This document shows positions 53,877-64,000 of a stretch of 64,000 bases of DNA, piece by piece. Each line of letters begins with the position of its first letter. Positions within the stretch are counted from its first letter, which is position 1. The stretch covers positions 4,402,001-4,466,000 of the forward strand of contig OY755177.1 in NCBI GenBank assembly GCA_963576735.1, written 5' to 3'. The notes under the pieces are model-generated. The model did no database searches, was not told the origin of the DNA, and saw only the letters and a list, made by a program, of their open reading frames with translations. A program made the translations under genes and the position numbers. This DNA is from Bedellia somnulentella (lineage: Eukaryota; Arthropoda; Insecta; Lepidoptera; Bedelliidae).

Positions 53877-54240
53877 TGTACATACATACATACATATACT
53901 CACGCCATTAGTTCTCATTGGGGTAGGCAGAGACGATTGATTGATTGCCACTTCGTACGATCCTGACAAACCTCTCTAGCTTCGTTTACATCCATTAATC
54001 TTTTCATACATTCTCTTTTATTCTTTATACTTCGGACGCCAGCCTTTTTGAGCACAGTCTCAATTTGGTCCAAGTGTGTTCTCCGTGGTCGTCCTCTACT
54101 AACATTACCATCCACACTAGCTCTATAGAACCCTTTTACCAATTTTCTATCATCCATCCTCTCTATGTGCCAAACCATCTCAACATTCCTTTTTCTATCT
54201 TTCTTACAATATCATCTTTCACACTACACTTTATGTATGT
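53877..54240 (-). repeat. RTE-type LINE 3' fragment
   Basis: Tail and 3' end at the left (tacatatactcacgccatta), ORF2 C-terminus inside. It meets the tail of an R240 remnant (53851-53876) head to head. Present in unit 2 only. Confidence 0.88.
53915..54178 (-). pseudogene. RTE-type ORF2 C-terminus
   Basis: 87 open codons: HIERMDDRKLVKGFYRASV, SRGRPRRTHLDQIETVLKKA, KRECMKRLMDVNEAREVCQD. This is the basic, helical tail behind the reverse transcriptase of RTE/BovB-like LINEs. It is followed by the short 3' untranslated tail with the TATG repeat. It is the best-preserved piece of this LINE here and defines its 3' terminus. RT and endonuclease are missing. Confidence 0.85.
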
Positions 54241-54779
54241 ATGTATTTATTTTAAACTAACTATGTAATGTTTTCATAACACTTCCATAACTTCTTCTTT
54301 TGATATTTTTTTTATATTTTGCAGTTCAAACAAGAAATACACTTACGAAAACTAATAATTTATGTAAGATTGCATCAAAAAAGCTTTCATTTAGTGTAAA
54401 CGAAATAACATAACATTTTCCAAAAAAGGTCACTGCTTCATGAACTGGCTACTCCAGATTTCTGTAATTAATTTTTAAATATAAAACCGTGATTTTTCTC
54501 GGAATAATTAAATTTGGACCGGCTCCAGTTCCCGCGACCAAATGATTTAAGTGGCACCAACGCTTAAACTGAAATAAAGTTCCTACTAGTTTTATAGCTC
54601 TTTTTTAGTATGTGGATAACTTTTGCTTATTTCACGTTGAAATCGTGACATTTTATTTTAATTTACGTTTTTATTTTAATGTTTAAGTTTTTGTGTAAAC
54701 CTGTGAATACCTGTGACCACATTTTTTTCCGTTGATTTGTACGAATACGAATGTTTTTTAAGTATTTATTTATTTATTT

Positions 54780-55024
54780 ACCGTGTAGTGCCGGCTTAGA
54801 ATGTCGCTAACCTTTTCTACCCACGGGTGTCGTAAGAGGCGACTAAGGGTATTGGGGCTTTTAAGGGATTTTTGGGCGATGCGGTTGGAGACTCATCACC
54901 AAAAACCTTTACTTTTGCCATCTTTTCCCCACTCAACTTCCAAAAGTGGCTGAGGAGTTTATAATTCCTTAGCTCTGGCTACCCCTTTTAGGGAAATATA
55001 GCCGTGAGTATATGTATGTATGTA
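54780..55024 (+). repeat. R240 copy, complete
   Basis: ccgtgtagtgccggcttaga to (TATG)n; sits at the end of duplication unit 2. Confidence 0.9.
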
Positions 55025-55076
55025 TTTATTTATTTATTGCATTCCATAGCTATTACATGTAGTTTTTGTGCTGTTT

Positions 55077-55320
55077 TTTGTTTGTACTGACTGGCTCAGG
55101 ATAGCACTAACCTGTTTCTTACCGTGGGTGTTAGTAAGATGCGACTAAGGGTATTGGGGCTATTTGAATCATTTTTTGGCGATGTGGTTGGAGACCCATC
55201 ACCAAAAACCTTTACTTTGCAAACTTATCCTCATTCAACTTTCAAAAATGGCTTGGGAAATTCTTATTCCGAACCTCTTTCTACCCTTCCTGAGGCTTTA
55301 TTGCCGTGAGTATATGTATA
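55077..55320 (+). repeat. R240 copy, diverged
   Basis: 'gactggctcaggatagcact' to 'tgccgtgagtatatgtata'; abuts the left end of the second piggyBac. Confidence 0.8.
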
Positions 55321-55780
55321 TCCCTAGACACCTAACCTTCGTCGATACGACGAGTAAACGACAGAAAATTCGTTGTCTCTTTTCTGCGCTTACAACTATA
55401 ATGACGACATTTATAGCCAACTCAGATTTCGTTGACCTCTTCTGGTAGGCAACCGTATCCAGCAGGTTATTTGACGAGAGATTCCAATCATGTTCGTCGT
55501 TTCGACGAATGGTTACGCTTTGTGCATATATTTTTCACAACTTTAGTTTATACATTTTTGCAGTTTTTATCGTAGATGCAAGACAAGTACTGTTCGATGT
55601 TTGTTATTATAAGAGGAAGACAACACTCCATAGGAACACTTGTTTTACAGCGAAAATAAGATTTTTTTTAAGAAGATGATGTTTAAAGTGACAATCAGTC
55701 AGAAAAAAACTTAACATTTCTATCGTAGAAATGTAAGCCATTTTTAATAGTTTACATGCTATCATTTTGTGATGAAGAAG

Positions 55781-56030
55781 TCGCTGTGTAGTGTCGGCTT
55801 AGAATAACACTATCCCATTTCTGCCGGTGGATTTTCGTAAGAGGCGACTAACGGTATTGGGGCTTTTAAGGGATTTTTGGGCGATGCGGTTGGAGACCCA
55901 TCACCAACAACCTTTATTTTGCCATCTTTTCCCCACTCAACTTTCCAAAAGTGGCTGAGGAGCTTCTAGTTCCTTAGCTCTGGCTACCCCTTCTAGGGAT
56001 TTATAGCCGTGAGTATATGTATGTATGTAA
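55781..56030 (+). repeat. R240 copy, complete
   Basis: Flanks aagtcgctg and aagttgctg look like a mutated target duplication. Confidence 0.9.
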
Positions 56031-56035
56031 GTTGC

Positions 56036-56545
56036 TGCCAAGAAGCCATGGATCATTGAATTTTACAATGGTACTAAAATTGGTGGAGACCCATTTGAGC
56101 AAACATGTCACGCAACAGAGAAACAAATCAATGGCAAATGTGAATTTATTATGAGATGATGAATATACCACTATCAAAAACTACACAAGTATGTCATAAC
56201 ACCTCTGTACAGGGCAATAAAAAATATTACTTAGCGTGATTTGATAAAGAAACTGCATTTGCAGTTTGTTGAACTGCTGCTGAAAATTAGACTAAAAATT
56301 CTTACAATTCCGTCGCACATAATAGATAACATTTTAAGAATGAATCTCCTGATCAAGGTCAGTAATCACCTGGGAGTGATTTGGGATTGGCAGAAGCACC
56401 AAATAATAGAAAAAGAAAAGTCTGTGGTGATATATTCCTACAAAAACAACGCATGGTGAAATGATTGTGCACAAAATGTAACAATGTAATTTTCGGTAAA
56501 CATAAGATTGATTTCTGCAGGATATCTGCATCAAAAAAATTATGT
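56036..56545 (+). pseudogene. piggyBac-like transposase relic
   Basis: The translation begins KPWIIEFYNGTKIGGDPFEQ, matching the KP-x-I-x-FYN-x-TK-x-GVD-x-x-DQ block of piggyBac transposases. Several stops follow. In another frame near the end, FGKHKIDFC recalls the cysteine/histidine tail. The 73-codon open frame 56241-56459 is part of this degraded region. Much more decayed than the copy at 0.6 kb and of a different subfamily. Confidence 0.6.
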
Positions 56546-56807
56546 TTTGATTTTTTTTCTAAATAGTAATATAGTTACATTTAAGATTGCCTTACCAAAA
56601 TGAATTTTTAATGTTGTGTTTTATTTTAATTTTTATTGTACCTAATGTCTGAACTAATCCCATTGAAAACAGTGCCTCACTTAAAGAAAAATAAAATCAA
56701 TAAAATTACAGCAAATAACAAGTTAACTATTTTATTTTAAAGAATAGTAGTTGGTTCGTATAATCAATAATACATTTTACAGTATATGACATTAAATTAC
56801 TAAAATA

Positions 56808-57053
56808 ACATACATACATACATATACTCACTGCTATAAATCCCTAGAAGCGGTAGCCAGAGCTAACAAATTAGAAATTCCTCAGCCACTTTTGGAAGTT
56901 GCGTGGCGAAAAGATGGTAAAAAAAAGTTTGTTGTTGATGGGTCTCCAACCGCATCGCCCGAAAATTAAAAGCTTAAAAAGCCCCAATACCGTTAGTCAC
57001 CTCTTACGTACACCCACCGAAAGAAAAGGGGTAGTGCTATTCTTAGCTGACAC
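56808..57053 (-). repeat. R240 copy, complete
   Basis: actcactgctataaatccct to 'tcttagctgacactt'. Confidence 0.88.
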
Positions 57054-57119
57054 TTCTTAAATAAATCACTTTAAAAAAATGCTCGTCGCATCGACGTATG
57101 GTTAGGGTTTGTAGGGGGC

Positions 57120-57485
57120 GTTTGGTTAGGGGGGCAAGCAAAATACTTGATCGTATTATATTTTCCTGTTTTCTAAGAGTTTGAGCTCTAGTCCTTGGCT
57201 TAAGCTAAAATTGTAATCCCAGTCTAATCAAAAAAACAATAATTTAAATATATCACAGTTTGATGAAGATAATGCAGACTGAATCATCAGGTTTTCTAAA
57301 AAGTTGGCCAATTAATATGTGATTTAGAATGAATGTTGAGTCGTGTCAGTCGGAATCTTTCAGTGGTAGAATTCATACAACTATCAAAGCAAATAAGGTC
57401 CACTTTGTAGACTATGTTGTTTTATTTTTCAATAAACTTTATCAATGGAATTTGAAAATAAACAATATGAGATTATACAGTAGTA
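57120..57485. other. unassigned
   Basis: Nothing recognised. Confidence 0.3.
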
Positions 57486-57494
57486 TATGATTCA

Positions 57495-57793
57495 TGTAGC
57501 GGCGCGCTGTCAGTACACAATGACGCGCACTACATAGAAACGCTGACAGTGCAAGAAGAATCACATTCCACAGCAACACGTAACGAAGCAACATACGTCA
57601 CACGCGTCATCAAGACTCGCCATGCAAATCGTACATCGCGCAATCGAAGTTTCTAAAACATTTACTATATATACAAGTTCCAACTTAATACAGTTGGACC
57701 GCGGTCCCCAGGCATACCACCGCCTGGCGGAAGATCTTCCCTTTGCCTCCACAATTAATTTTAGAACATTAGCAAAGTTAGACATTACAGCCA
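57495..57793 (+). other. GC-richer island, possible solo LTR
   Basis: Begins tgtagcggcgcgctgtcagt, has a TATA-like actatatatacaag at 57664 and ends 'gacattaca', so TG..CA is possible. No matching 5-bp flank is visible and there is no second copy, so the call is weak. Confidence 0.25.
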
Positions 57794-57809
57794 ATATAGA
57801 CTCTGATTA

Positions 57810-57876
57810 AACAATTCCAATTTTTAATTCCCTAGCGTTGGCTAACCCTTCTAGGGATTTATAGCCAAGTATATCC
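57810..57876 (+). repeat. R240 3' end fragment
   Basis: 'ccctagcgttggctaaccct' to 'tttatagccaagtatat'. Confidence 0.7.
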
Positions 57877-57879
57877 TTT

Positions 57880-59465
57880 TTTTCACCTTTATACATAAGT
57901 AATTTGATTACTGCAAAAAAAATACCTAAGAAAATAGTAAATGCGATAAATTTTTCCACAGTTTCCTTATACGTGCATATACGTAATTGCTGTAATGGCC
58001 AATAAGAAACCATAATTAAATTAAAAAACCAATTATTTTGCAGTATACGGTAAGTAAGTTTATTTAAAAAAATTGTTCATTAGCACAAGTGAGTTATGAA
58101 AAACAAACATCACAGTTTGGTAATGAGCGGTTTTACTTGACTTTATTCATAGCAAAAAAAGTCTCCTCCTCAAAAATGATATTAAATTAATAAATTTTTC
58201 ATTTGGTGATCATTCTTGAAATCATTCGCAACCGCAAGCCGAGATCAAAACAAGAAATATGATTTGACGAACAAAAGCATAAAATATCTCGAGACGATTT
58301 GAAATATCTAATATTACATTCATTAATATTATTTGCCGTTGCTTTTGCTTTTCCTTACCTTTTAGATATAATAAGACGAACTGCCTCCCCATAAAAGTAT
58401 TCGAAATACGCCGCATATTAAAATCGTTCGTCCCAACGTTATATTGACGACAAAATGACCTGTATTACAAACGAGGATTTAAAATTATGGAGTAATAAAT
58501 TTCTTGACCAAGACATGTTTTGAACCGACGAAAATTCGAGAAGGTTAGGAATTTGACGCGTATTTTTTGTTTATTTTTATGAATGGTAATGTATATTTAT
58601 AGACGGAGTAATCGGTTTTGATATTTGTGTATTAAAAAAGGACCTTATAGTTTCTCCCATATTTATTAAAAAATACTATGCAAACATCATTAAGGCCATG
58701 AAAACAGATGAATATTGTCACACATTTAAAGACTAGTCCCATTAAGTAAACCAGGGTTTACTTACTGTTCCATCGGAGATATTTAAACCGAATTATGTAG
58801 TGTCGAAATTAATATATTACAAAATTTTGAATGTGGTAATTAGACAACACAAAAGCTGGAACTTCGAAACTTTTTTAAAACTTAAAATGTATAAAACCTT
58901 GTTGCTGGTTTCATATTTTTGTTATATTTTTTCAGTCTTGCTTAATGGATTTGACCTACCTAGACAGACCTACACAATTTTCTAGAGCTGTTGGAATTTT
59001 GTGTCTGAACCGTATAAAAAAAATAATGTACAATTTACTTTTCTTATTGCTATTGAAAAGAAAGGCACTAAACAAACGAACGAAACATGTAACATTTGCC
59101 ATCCTACAAAGTGGCAATAGGAATGTCTAATAATAAATCAAACACTCAATATTTTGAAATCCAATTCTCGTTATCTAGAATATTCTAAGAAAAATATTTT
59201 CGATTAGTTTCAATAATATTTTATCGTGAGAACCTCATTAGAAAGCAAACAAAAAAGAAAGCCAAATTTAGATTTTATACTACTTTTTACCTTTGCTGCT
59301 GACGATCATGTCTCTCAATTACGCTTATTATGTTCTCTCCTTTGCGGAACGTGAAATTTTTTCATGCGTACAGCTGCCTTTGTAACAATATATAAGTCTA
59401 AATTCCGTCAAAAATAAATGAAAGAATTTTCTAAGATTTTCACGATTGCACATTATAATTGAGAC
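57880..59465. other. unassigned, AT-rich
   Basis: No frame over 70 codons and no family match. I see nothing to annotate. Confidence 0.3.
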
Positions 59466-59467
59466 AA

Positions 59468-59655
59468 AACACAAAATTTTGAGAAGGTAGTTAGTATTAA
59501 TAATTTTATAGTACTGTATAATAACAAATAACACCTCAGTTTTCCCGTGACCATGATAACTGAAAAGTTTTCGAAACGTCGGGCTTTAAAAATAATGTAA
59601 TAACACGCAATTAAAATATCCGAAAATCAAAAAGTTGTTTCAATTATAAATGACA
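59468..59655 (+). repeat. Penelope-like element 3' fragment
   Basis: Closely matches 42478-42650 in inverse orientation (aactgaaaagttttcgaaac, gtgaccatgataact). Confidence 0.88.
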
Positions 59656-59659
59656 GAAT

Positions 59660-60595
59660 TTTAACATAGTCTGAAGTAGGCGTGATGGGCATTGGTTCTC
59701 TATTTTATATTTTTTGTCGCATCCTCGCTGATTGCGGTCCCGCGTCGTATCGATGTCACGTGGAGGTATTTTATCACGAATACCGATTATTACGTATTCC
59801 TATCTGGCATTTTATATTTTAATAAATTTAACGTTTCGCTTTATCTTCGGCAGTATTTTTACTGGAGCATGTAATGTGAGCAGAATCTTATACAATATTA
59901 ATTGGTAGAAATTGGAATTGCTGCTAGCGAAATATATTGTGGAAGTTATTAGATTATTATTAGATTATTAATATAGTTTGTCACCATTATACTGGAATTA
60001 TGAACAAAATATTTTCAATTACTGGTACTTTTATTTGGTGATCGTTTTAGTATTATTATATGATTGAAGGTTTAATAAATTTGACAATTTAGCACCAATA
60101 ATACATTATTTTACCATCATTAACTTTTCTGCTGTTAAGATTAAGTTTTGTAAATTCTAAACGTCTTACTAACTTCTTTGTGATCAATGTAATGGACTGT
60201 GAAGAAATTCTAAAATGCGTTGATACATAATTTTAGATTTTTTGGCATATTTAGAACAAGTCCTAATCCTACATATCCCAATTTATATCGTGTATACGCT
60301 TTATATATGCATACTTTATTGTTTATGAATTCTAAATATATCATTATATACGTGCATTTTACACTTTTAATAGGATATAATTATATGTATTCATGTATAC
60401 ATATGTGTATTTATGTATATGTTTTCATTAAAGAGTGTACCTATGCAATTATTATATTTATTTATTTTTATCTTTTAGTTATGTGTGCGGGTATGGCCAG
60501 ATTATTGATCGACTTTTTTGTATTTCGTTTTTAATTAACTATTATTTTGTTGTCAATCATTTTATGTATCATGAAATGTATGTTATATGTGTCAC
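59660..60595. other. unassigned
   Basis: Short open frames (59692-59874, 60220-60534) are T-rich and show no motif. Confidence 0.3.
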
Positions 60596-60600
60596 TCCAA

Positions 60601-60653
60601 ATGGGTCCTGACTGAAAATCAGTGTTGTGTGTAAAACGCTGAAGCAGGACCTA
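60601..60653 (+). repeat. hairpin, possible LINE 3' untranslated relic
   Basis: gggtcctgactgaaaatcag ... gctgaagcaggacct folds into a nested stem. Similar hairpins are known from 3' regions of Jockey/CR1-type LINEs; there is no coding remnant here. Confidence 0.35.
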
Positions 60654-60659
60654 TTCACT

Positions 60660-61525
60660 TTTGTTTCATTTATTATATTTTGTTTTGTATCTCTTTTTAT
60701 GTCTCTTTTATAATTTTAATATTCAAGTAAACTGTGTTGTAGTTAGTATTTCAAATGTGGATAACGTCTCTTCTTTCTTTCTTTCTTTTCTTTAAGTTTT
60801 TCATTAAAACTTATATACGTTCTCTCTAGGCTATTTTAAGTTAGTTCGAAAGTAAGGGTTAATAGTTTATCTTAACAAGCTCTTTGGTGCATCGAAACAT
60901 GAAAATCATAAATAGTTTAAATGAATAATCGTTACCCGGGATTCAAATGTGAAACTTCCAATTAAATAACAAAAATATGTAACATGTAAATAAAAAATAA
61001 TTAAGCAGTTTTTCAGAATTACCAATACTTATCATAGACACTAAATTTCTGACCAACCAACGTATGGAAATATCTTGATATTAAATATTTGATTAAAACT
61101 GGGAAATACGCTCCACACGCTGAACTTTTACAAATTCCCTTAAATGATAAATATTTTTATTGGATGCAATACAACGCCATTCGCCGAGGCATATTTCACA
61201 AATTTAATAATGAAAACAAAAATTGAAATTGACAACTCGACGTCCGTAACAATTATTTATACACAAATGCCGATAGTCACTTGAGCTTTCAATTGTTTTC
61301 ATTCAATCAACTTTGCTGCAGTCGTTTGCTGAAAACATGGTTGACTTTAATTTCAATAGCCAACTTGTATTTACTAGCTATTATGTATCTTTTGTCGATG
61401 CTTTGCAAGGTTTTGCAATATAATAATACTTTTGCAATTTTGTTGGTACAAGATCATGATTTGGAAGTCTTGGAAGAAATTGTTATTACTTAAAGTTAGT
61501 ACACCTCTGTACTTCGTCAGCAATC
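60660..61525. other. unassigned
   Basis: Nothing recognised; 60770-60795 is a short TTTC run. Confidence 0.3.
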
Positions 61526-61529
61526 TTTA

Positions 61530-61592
61530 TACATACATACATATACTCTCGGTCAAAAATCCCAAAAAGGCGTAGCCATAGCTTCAGAGCTA
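61530..61592 (-). repeat. R240 3' end fragment
   Basis: tacatacatacatatactct to 'gcgtagccatagcttcagag'. Confidence 0.72.
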
Positions 61593-61604
61593 TATATATA
61601 TGTA

Positions 61605-61680
61605 GACAATCATGATAGCTCAGTGGGTAGAACACCGCTTATTGTGCAGACGATGAGGGTTCAAATGCCGGGCCACCACC
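61605..61680 (+). repeat. SINE-A head
   Basis: 'catgatagctcagtgggtag' and 'agggttcaaatgccgg' (A- and B-box-like); body absent. Confidence 0.72.
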
Positions 61681-61689
61681 GCTTAAATT

Positions 61690-63145
61690 AAAACGTAAAT
61701 CACATAATAAGACTCAAGTGATCACAAAAGTACCAGTAATTAAAACTCATTACTCAAAATTGCACGTGTGAAAGTGTGTGTGTTTGAGTAAAATATTGTA
61801 TAGTGAAATACTGACCAAAATAATTACTGTTTAAATTACAGCACTACAATTGGTTGTAACGACTCACGCATTTGTTAGATATATGTCCCTTATCACATAC
61901 AAGTGCTCTTTATAAGTCAGTCAGTGTCACTTGGGGTGAGATTCTGGCTGAGCGAGTTTTTTTCTTGTGCTTGATTGATCCATTTTGTCTACTTGTCGTG
62001 GTCATGGGCAAAAAAAAACACGCCAGTTTATATGATGAAATAATGCTGATTACTATGATTTTGCAAATATACAACTTTAAAATCAGAAGTTAAAGTTCAT
62101 GCTTTTGGTATTTTTATTTCTATAGAAAACTAACCATCCGATCTTTTAGATGTACTCTAGATTTATCGTACCCAATCGTCAAACACATCTTGTAGTAAAA
62201 TAAACTGCAGCTGAAATAAAGGAATTCCCAATGCCCCGTCACGAGTGTAAAGTTGGCAGCACGTGCACTATTTCTCTGTGCCCCTGGTACTTTTGTTTAC
62301 TATGTACCAAGTCCGGTATCTACTTGCAGAGTTCAATGCAGGTGGAAGTCCGTAGTTGTTTGGCCTTTAAGTTGCCAAGGAAGTTTGATTGTTTGATTCA
62401 CCAGAGGTTAGGTATAAAAACGTTGCGTTGGAATTCTTGTGTAGGTTTTAAACGAAACTTTGCATAAGATTGGGTTATAGTAGCAAAAGGAATATTTTTT
62501 GTTTAAATGTCTATTGGCAAATGAATTGAATGTGAAGGGATACCCTATAAATTTCTCAATATATATAGGCTTTATTTAGTTACCAACGTTCAAAACAAAT
62601 ACAAAAGTCTCAAAAAATGACAAGTAGTGTCTTCCTTTTCTTTGCAGAAATATATCAATGACTTTGAATGAATGAATAAGACTTTCAAATTTCCAATAAT
62701 TGCTTTAGTGTTTTTAGATTAATACATATAATTGCGCTGAATTTTTTTTATCCAGTTTACTTCCGTGGTTCATTGCGGTTGTCACGCTTTGTGCAATGAC
62801 GCAATAAAAAATATATTTTTTTAAAAGTTAATATAACTGGACATTATGAGATTATAATGAAATCGTTTTTAAATTAAAAGGTCGTTCATGAATTACAATT
62901 CAATGAGAAAAATATGTCAGCTCTTATCCGCGACTTCGTTTATATTAACATTAATTAAGTCTTGAGTTATTTCCCAGGTAAATACATACTTACCTAACAA
63001 AAAGTAGCTTGTCCTTCAATTGTTGATGTCTGCCCCACGTGACAAAATCAAAAGAAGACCTGTAGCATAAACATTATTAAGTATCAAACTTCAAACATTT
63101 AAATATTCAATATTGGCAAATAATAAGGAAAAAATATAAAAAATA
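61690..63145. other. unassigned
   Basis: Frames at 61872-62093 and 62231-62467 (78 codons, Cys-rich start) have no recognisable family or splice context; not called as genes. Confidence 0.3.
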
Positions 63146-63147
63146 TA

Positions 63148-63362
63148 GCTATGTAGTGTTGGCTTAGAAAAACAATTTCTGCCAGTTAGAGACGGCTAAG
63201 GGTATTGAAGCTTTTTAAGATGTTTTTGGGCGAAGCTGTTGGAGGCCCATCACCCCTTTTTTTCCACTCGATTTCAAAAAATGGCCGAGGAATTTCTTAT
63301 AAGAAGCTCTGGCTACTCCTTTTAGGGATTTATAGCCGTGAGTATATAAATGAATGTATGTA
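63148..63362 (+). repeat. R240 copy, diverged
   Basis: 'agctatgtagtgttggctta' to 'gccgtgagtatataaatgaa'. Confidence 0.82.
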
Positions 63363-64000
63363 ATGAAGTGTTCAAAAATTATTTAATTATTGGTTCAACC
63401 TTAGACTAATACAAAACTCTTGACCAAGTGTCCGGAACACCCGTTTGGCACGCTTTCCAAGTCAATCTTGGCGTATAAGTTCATTTTAAAACACACACTA
63501 ATTTCACCAAATTCAATTGATAGCCAAATATGTGAAATTTATCCTGACAGCTCTGCATCACATACAGAAATGTTCCATTTACATATTGATAGTATATTAC
63601 TGGTCGTGAGTTTTCACTTAGCTTAAGGGTCCAATGACAACAATCCGATTAAATAATAAATGAGACTAATTGTTTTATTACTTCTTAAAAAAATACACAA
63701 AAAACTGATTTTTTATCACTCTATAGAAAAATATTCTCCAGATTCAAAAAAAGTAACATGGCAACCAAAGCAATAGTATTAAAGCTGAAAACATAGATTG
63801 TCTATTCTCTTCTCTCAAGTGAAAAAAGATTTTTGAAACTTTACAAAAAATATACGAATCGTTTTTATGTGTACAGATATGCAACTTCCAACAATGTTAT
63901 TCAAACATTAATTAAATCGGATAGTAAGTGCCGCTAATGCGAGTTTTCAAACTTAGTTCAACTATTTCGTTAAATGGTCATTCAACTAACAAACTTCAAC
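63363..64000. other. unassigned
   Basis: Nothing recognised up to the window end. Confidence 0.3.

Larger units (their letters stand above)
52232..54780 (+). repeat. 2.4-kb tandem duplication, unit 2
   Basis: Paralogue of unit 1. Specific to it: a 59-bp hairpin at 53015-53073, a fuller R240 at 53467-53668 and an RTE fragment at 53877-54240. Confidence 0.9.
55322..57116 (+). mobile_element. second piggyBac-like element, decayed
   Basis: The left end ccctagacacctaacc...cgtcgatacgacgag mirrors the right end ctcgtcgcatcgacg..ggttaggg..gtaggg (57081-57116). The CCCTA start fits piggyBac. No TTAA is left on either side. Transposase debris lies at 56036-56545, and two R240 copies interrupt it. Confidence 0.65.

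Noticed and set aside
60220..60534. Membrane protein (104 codons, hydrophobic)
   Set aside because: T-rich DNA gives Phe/Ile/Tyr-rich translations by composition alone.
62231..62467. Small cysteine-rich secreted protein
   Set aside because: No signal peptide-like start and no ordered cysteine spacing; chance frame is as likely.

Overview
The window is eukaryotic, AT-rich and almost entirely transposon-derived. It is best explained as an intergenic stretch of a moth or butterfly genome. The clues are a tRNA-derived SINE with the conserved 'gaaaacatcgtgaggaaacc' type core known from lepidopteran SINEs, Helitron termini of the 'TCTATAC..TAATATTATAAAG' kind, piggyBac elements with TTAA target duplications, and copia, mariner, hAT, P-type and Penelope-like elements. 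I found no host gene that I can defend, no rRNA, no functional tRNA gene and no CRISPR. All long reading frames belong to mobile elements.

Layout. 0.2-1.6 kb: decayed piggyBac with TTAA flanks, holding a SINE head. 2.5-6.65 kb: non-LTR retrotransposon with endonuclease, reverse transcriptase and a C-terminal C2H2 finger, 11-bp target duplication, one frameshift. 7.7-10.6 kb: hAT element with TAGGG termini and an 8-bp duplication, slightly broken. 11.4-17.35 kb: I-like non-LTR retrotransposon with both ORFs open. 17.4-20.94 kb: a four-level nest (older LINE tail, P-type element, Helitron, short retroposon). 22-32 kb: many short retroposons, a foldback element, a mariner. 32.64-37.02 kb: complete copia element with almost identical 157/158-bp LTRs and a GTTAT duplication. 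42.4-43.9 kb: Penelope-like element with a GIY-YIG domain, itself hit by a SINE. 44.9-45.8 kb: foldback nested in a long-TIR element. 47.6-48.8 kb: 5'-truncated LINE. 49.8-54.8 kb: 2.4-kb tandem duplication whose two copies have collected different insertions. 55.3-57.1 kb: a second piggyBac relic. The last 7 kb are mostly unassigned.

The commonest sequence is a ~245-bp retroposon (called R240 here; more than 30 copies or pieces, both strands). It starts near 'ctgtgtagtgtcggcttaga' and ends '..gccgtgagtatatgtatg' plus a (TATG)n tail. Its last ~45 bp resemble the 3' end of RTE-type LINE fragments in the window and the 3' end of the tRNA-derived SINE (SINE-A). This suggests that one RTE reverse transcriptase mobilised all three. 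R240 copies flanked by target duplications, and a 70-bp RTE insertion that is little more than this tail, support that reading.

The most unusual objects are a 59-bp perfect hairpin with a perfect 8-bp target duplication and an empty paralogous site, an internally deleted P-type element keeping a THAP exon pair, two ~0.6-kb foldbacks with oppositely oriented loops, and a dimeric SINE inserted as one unit.
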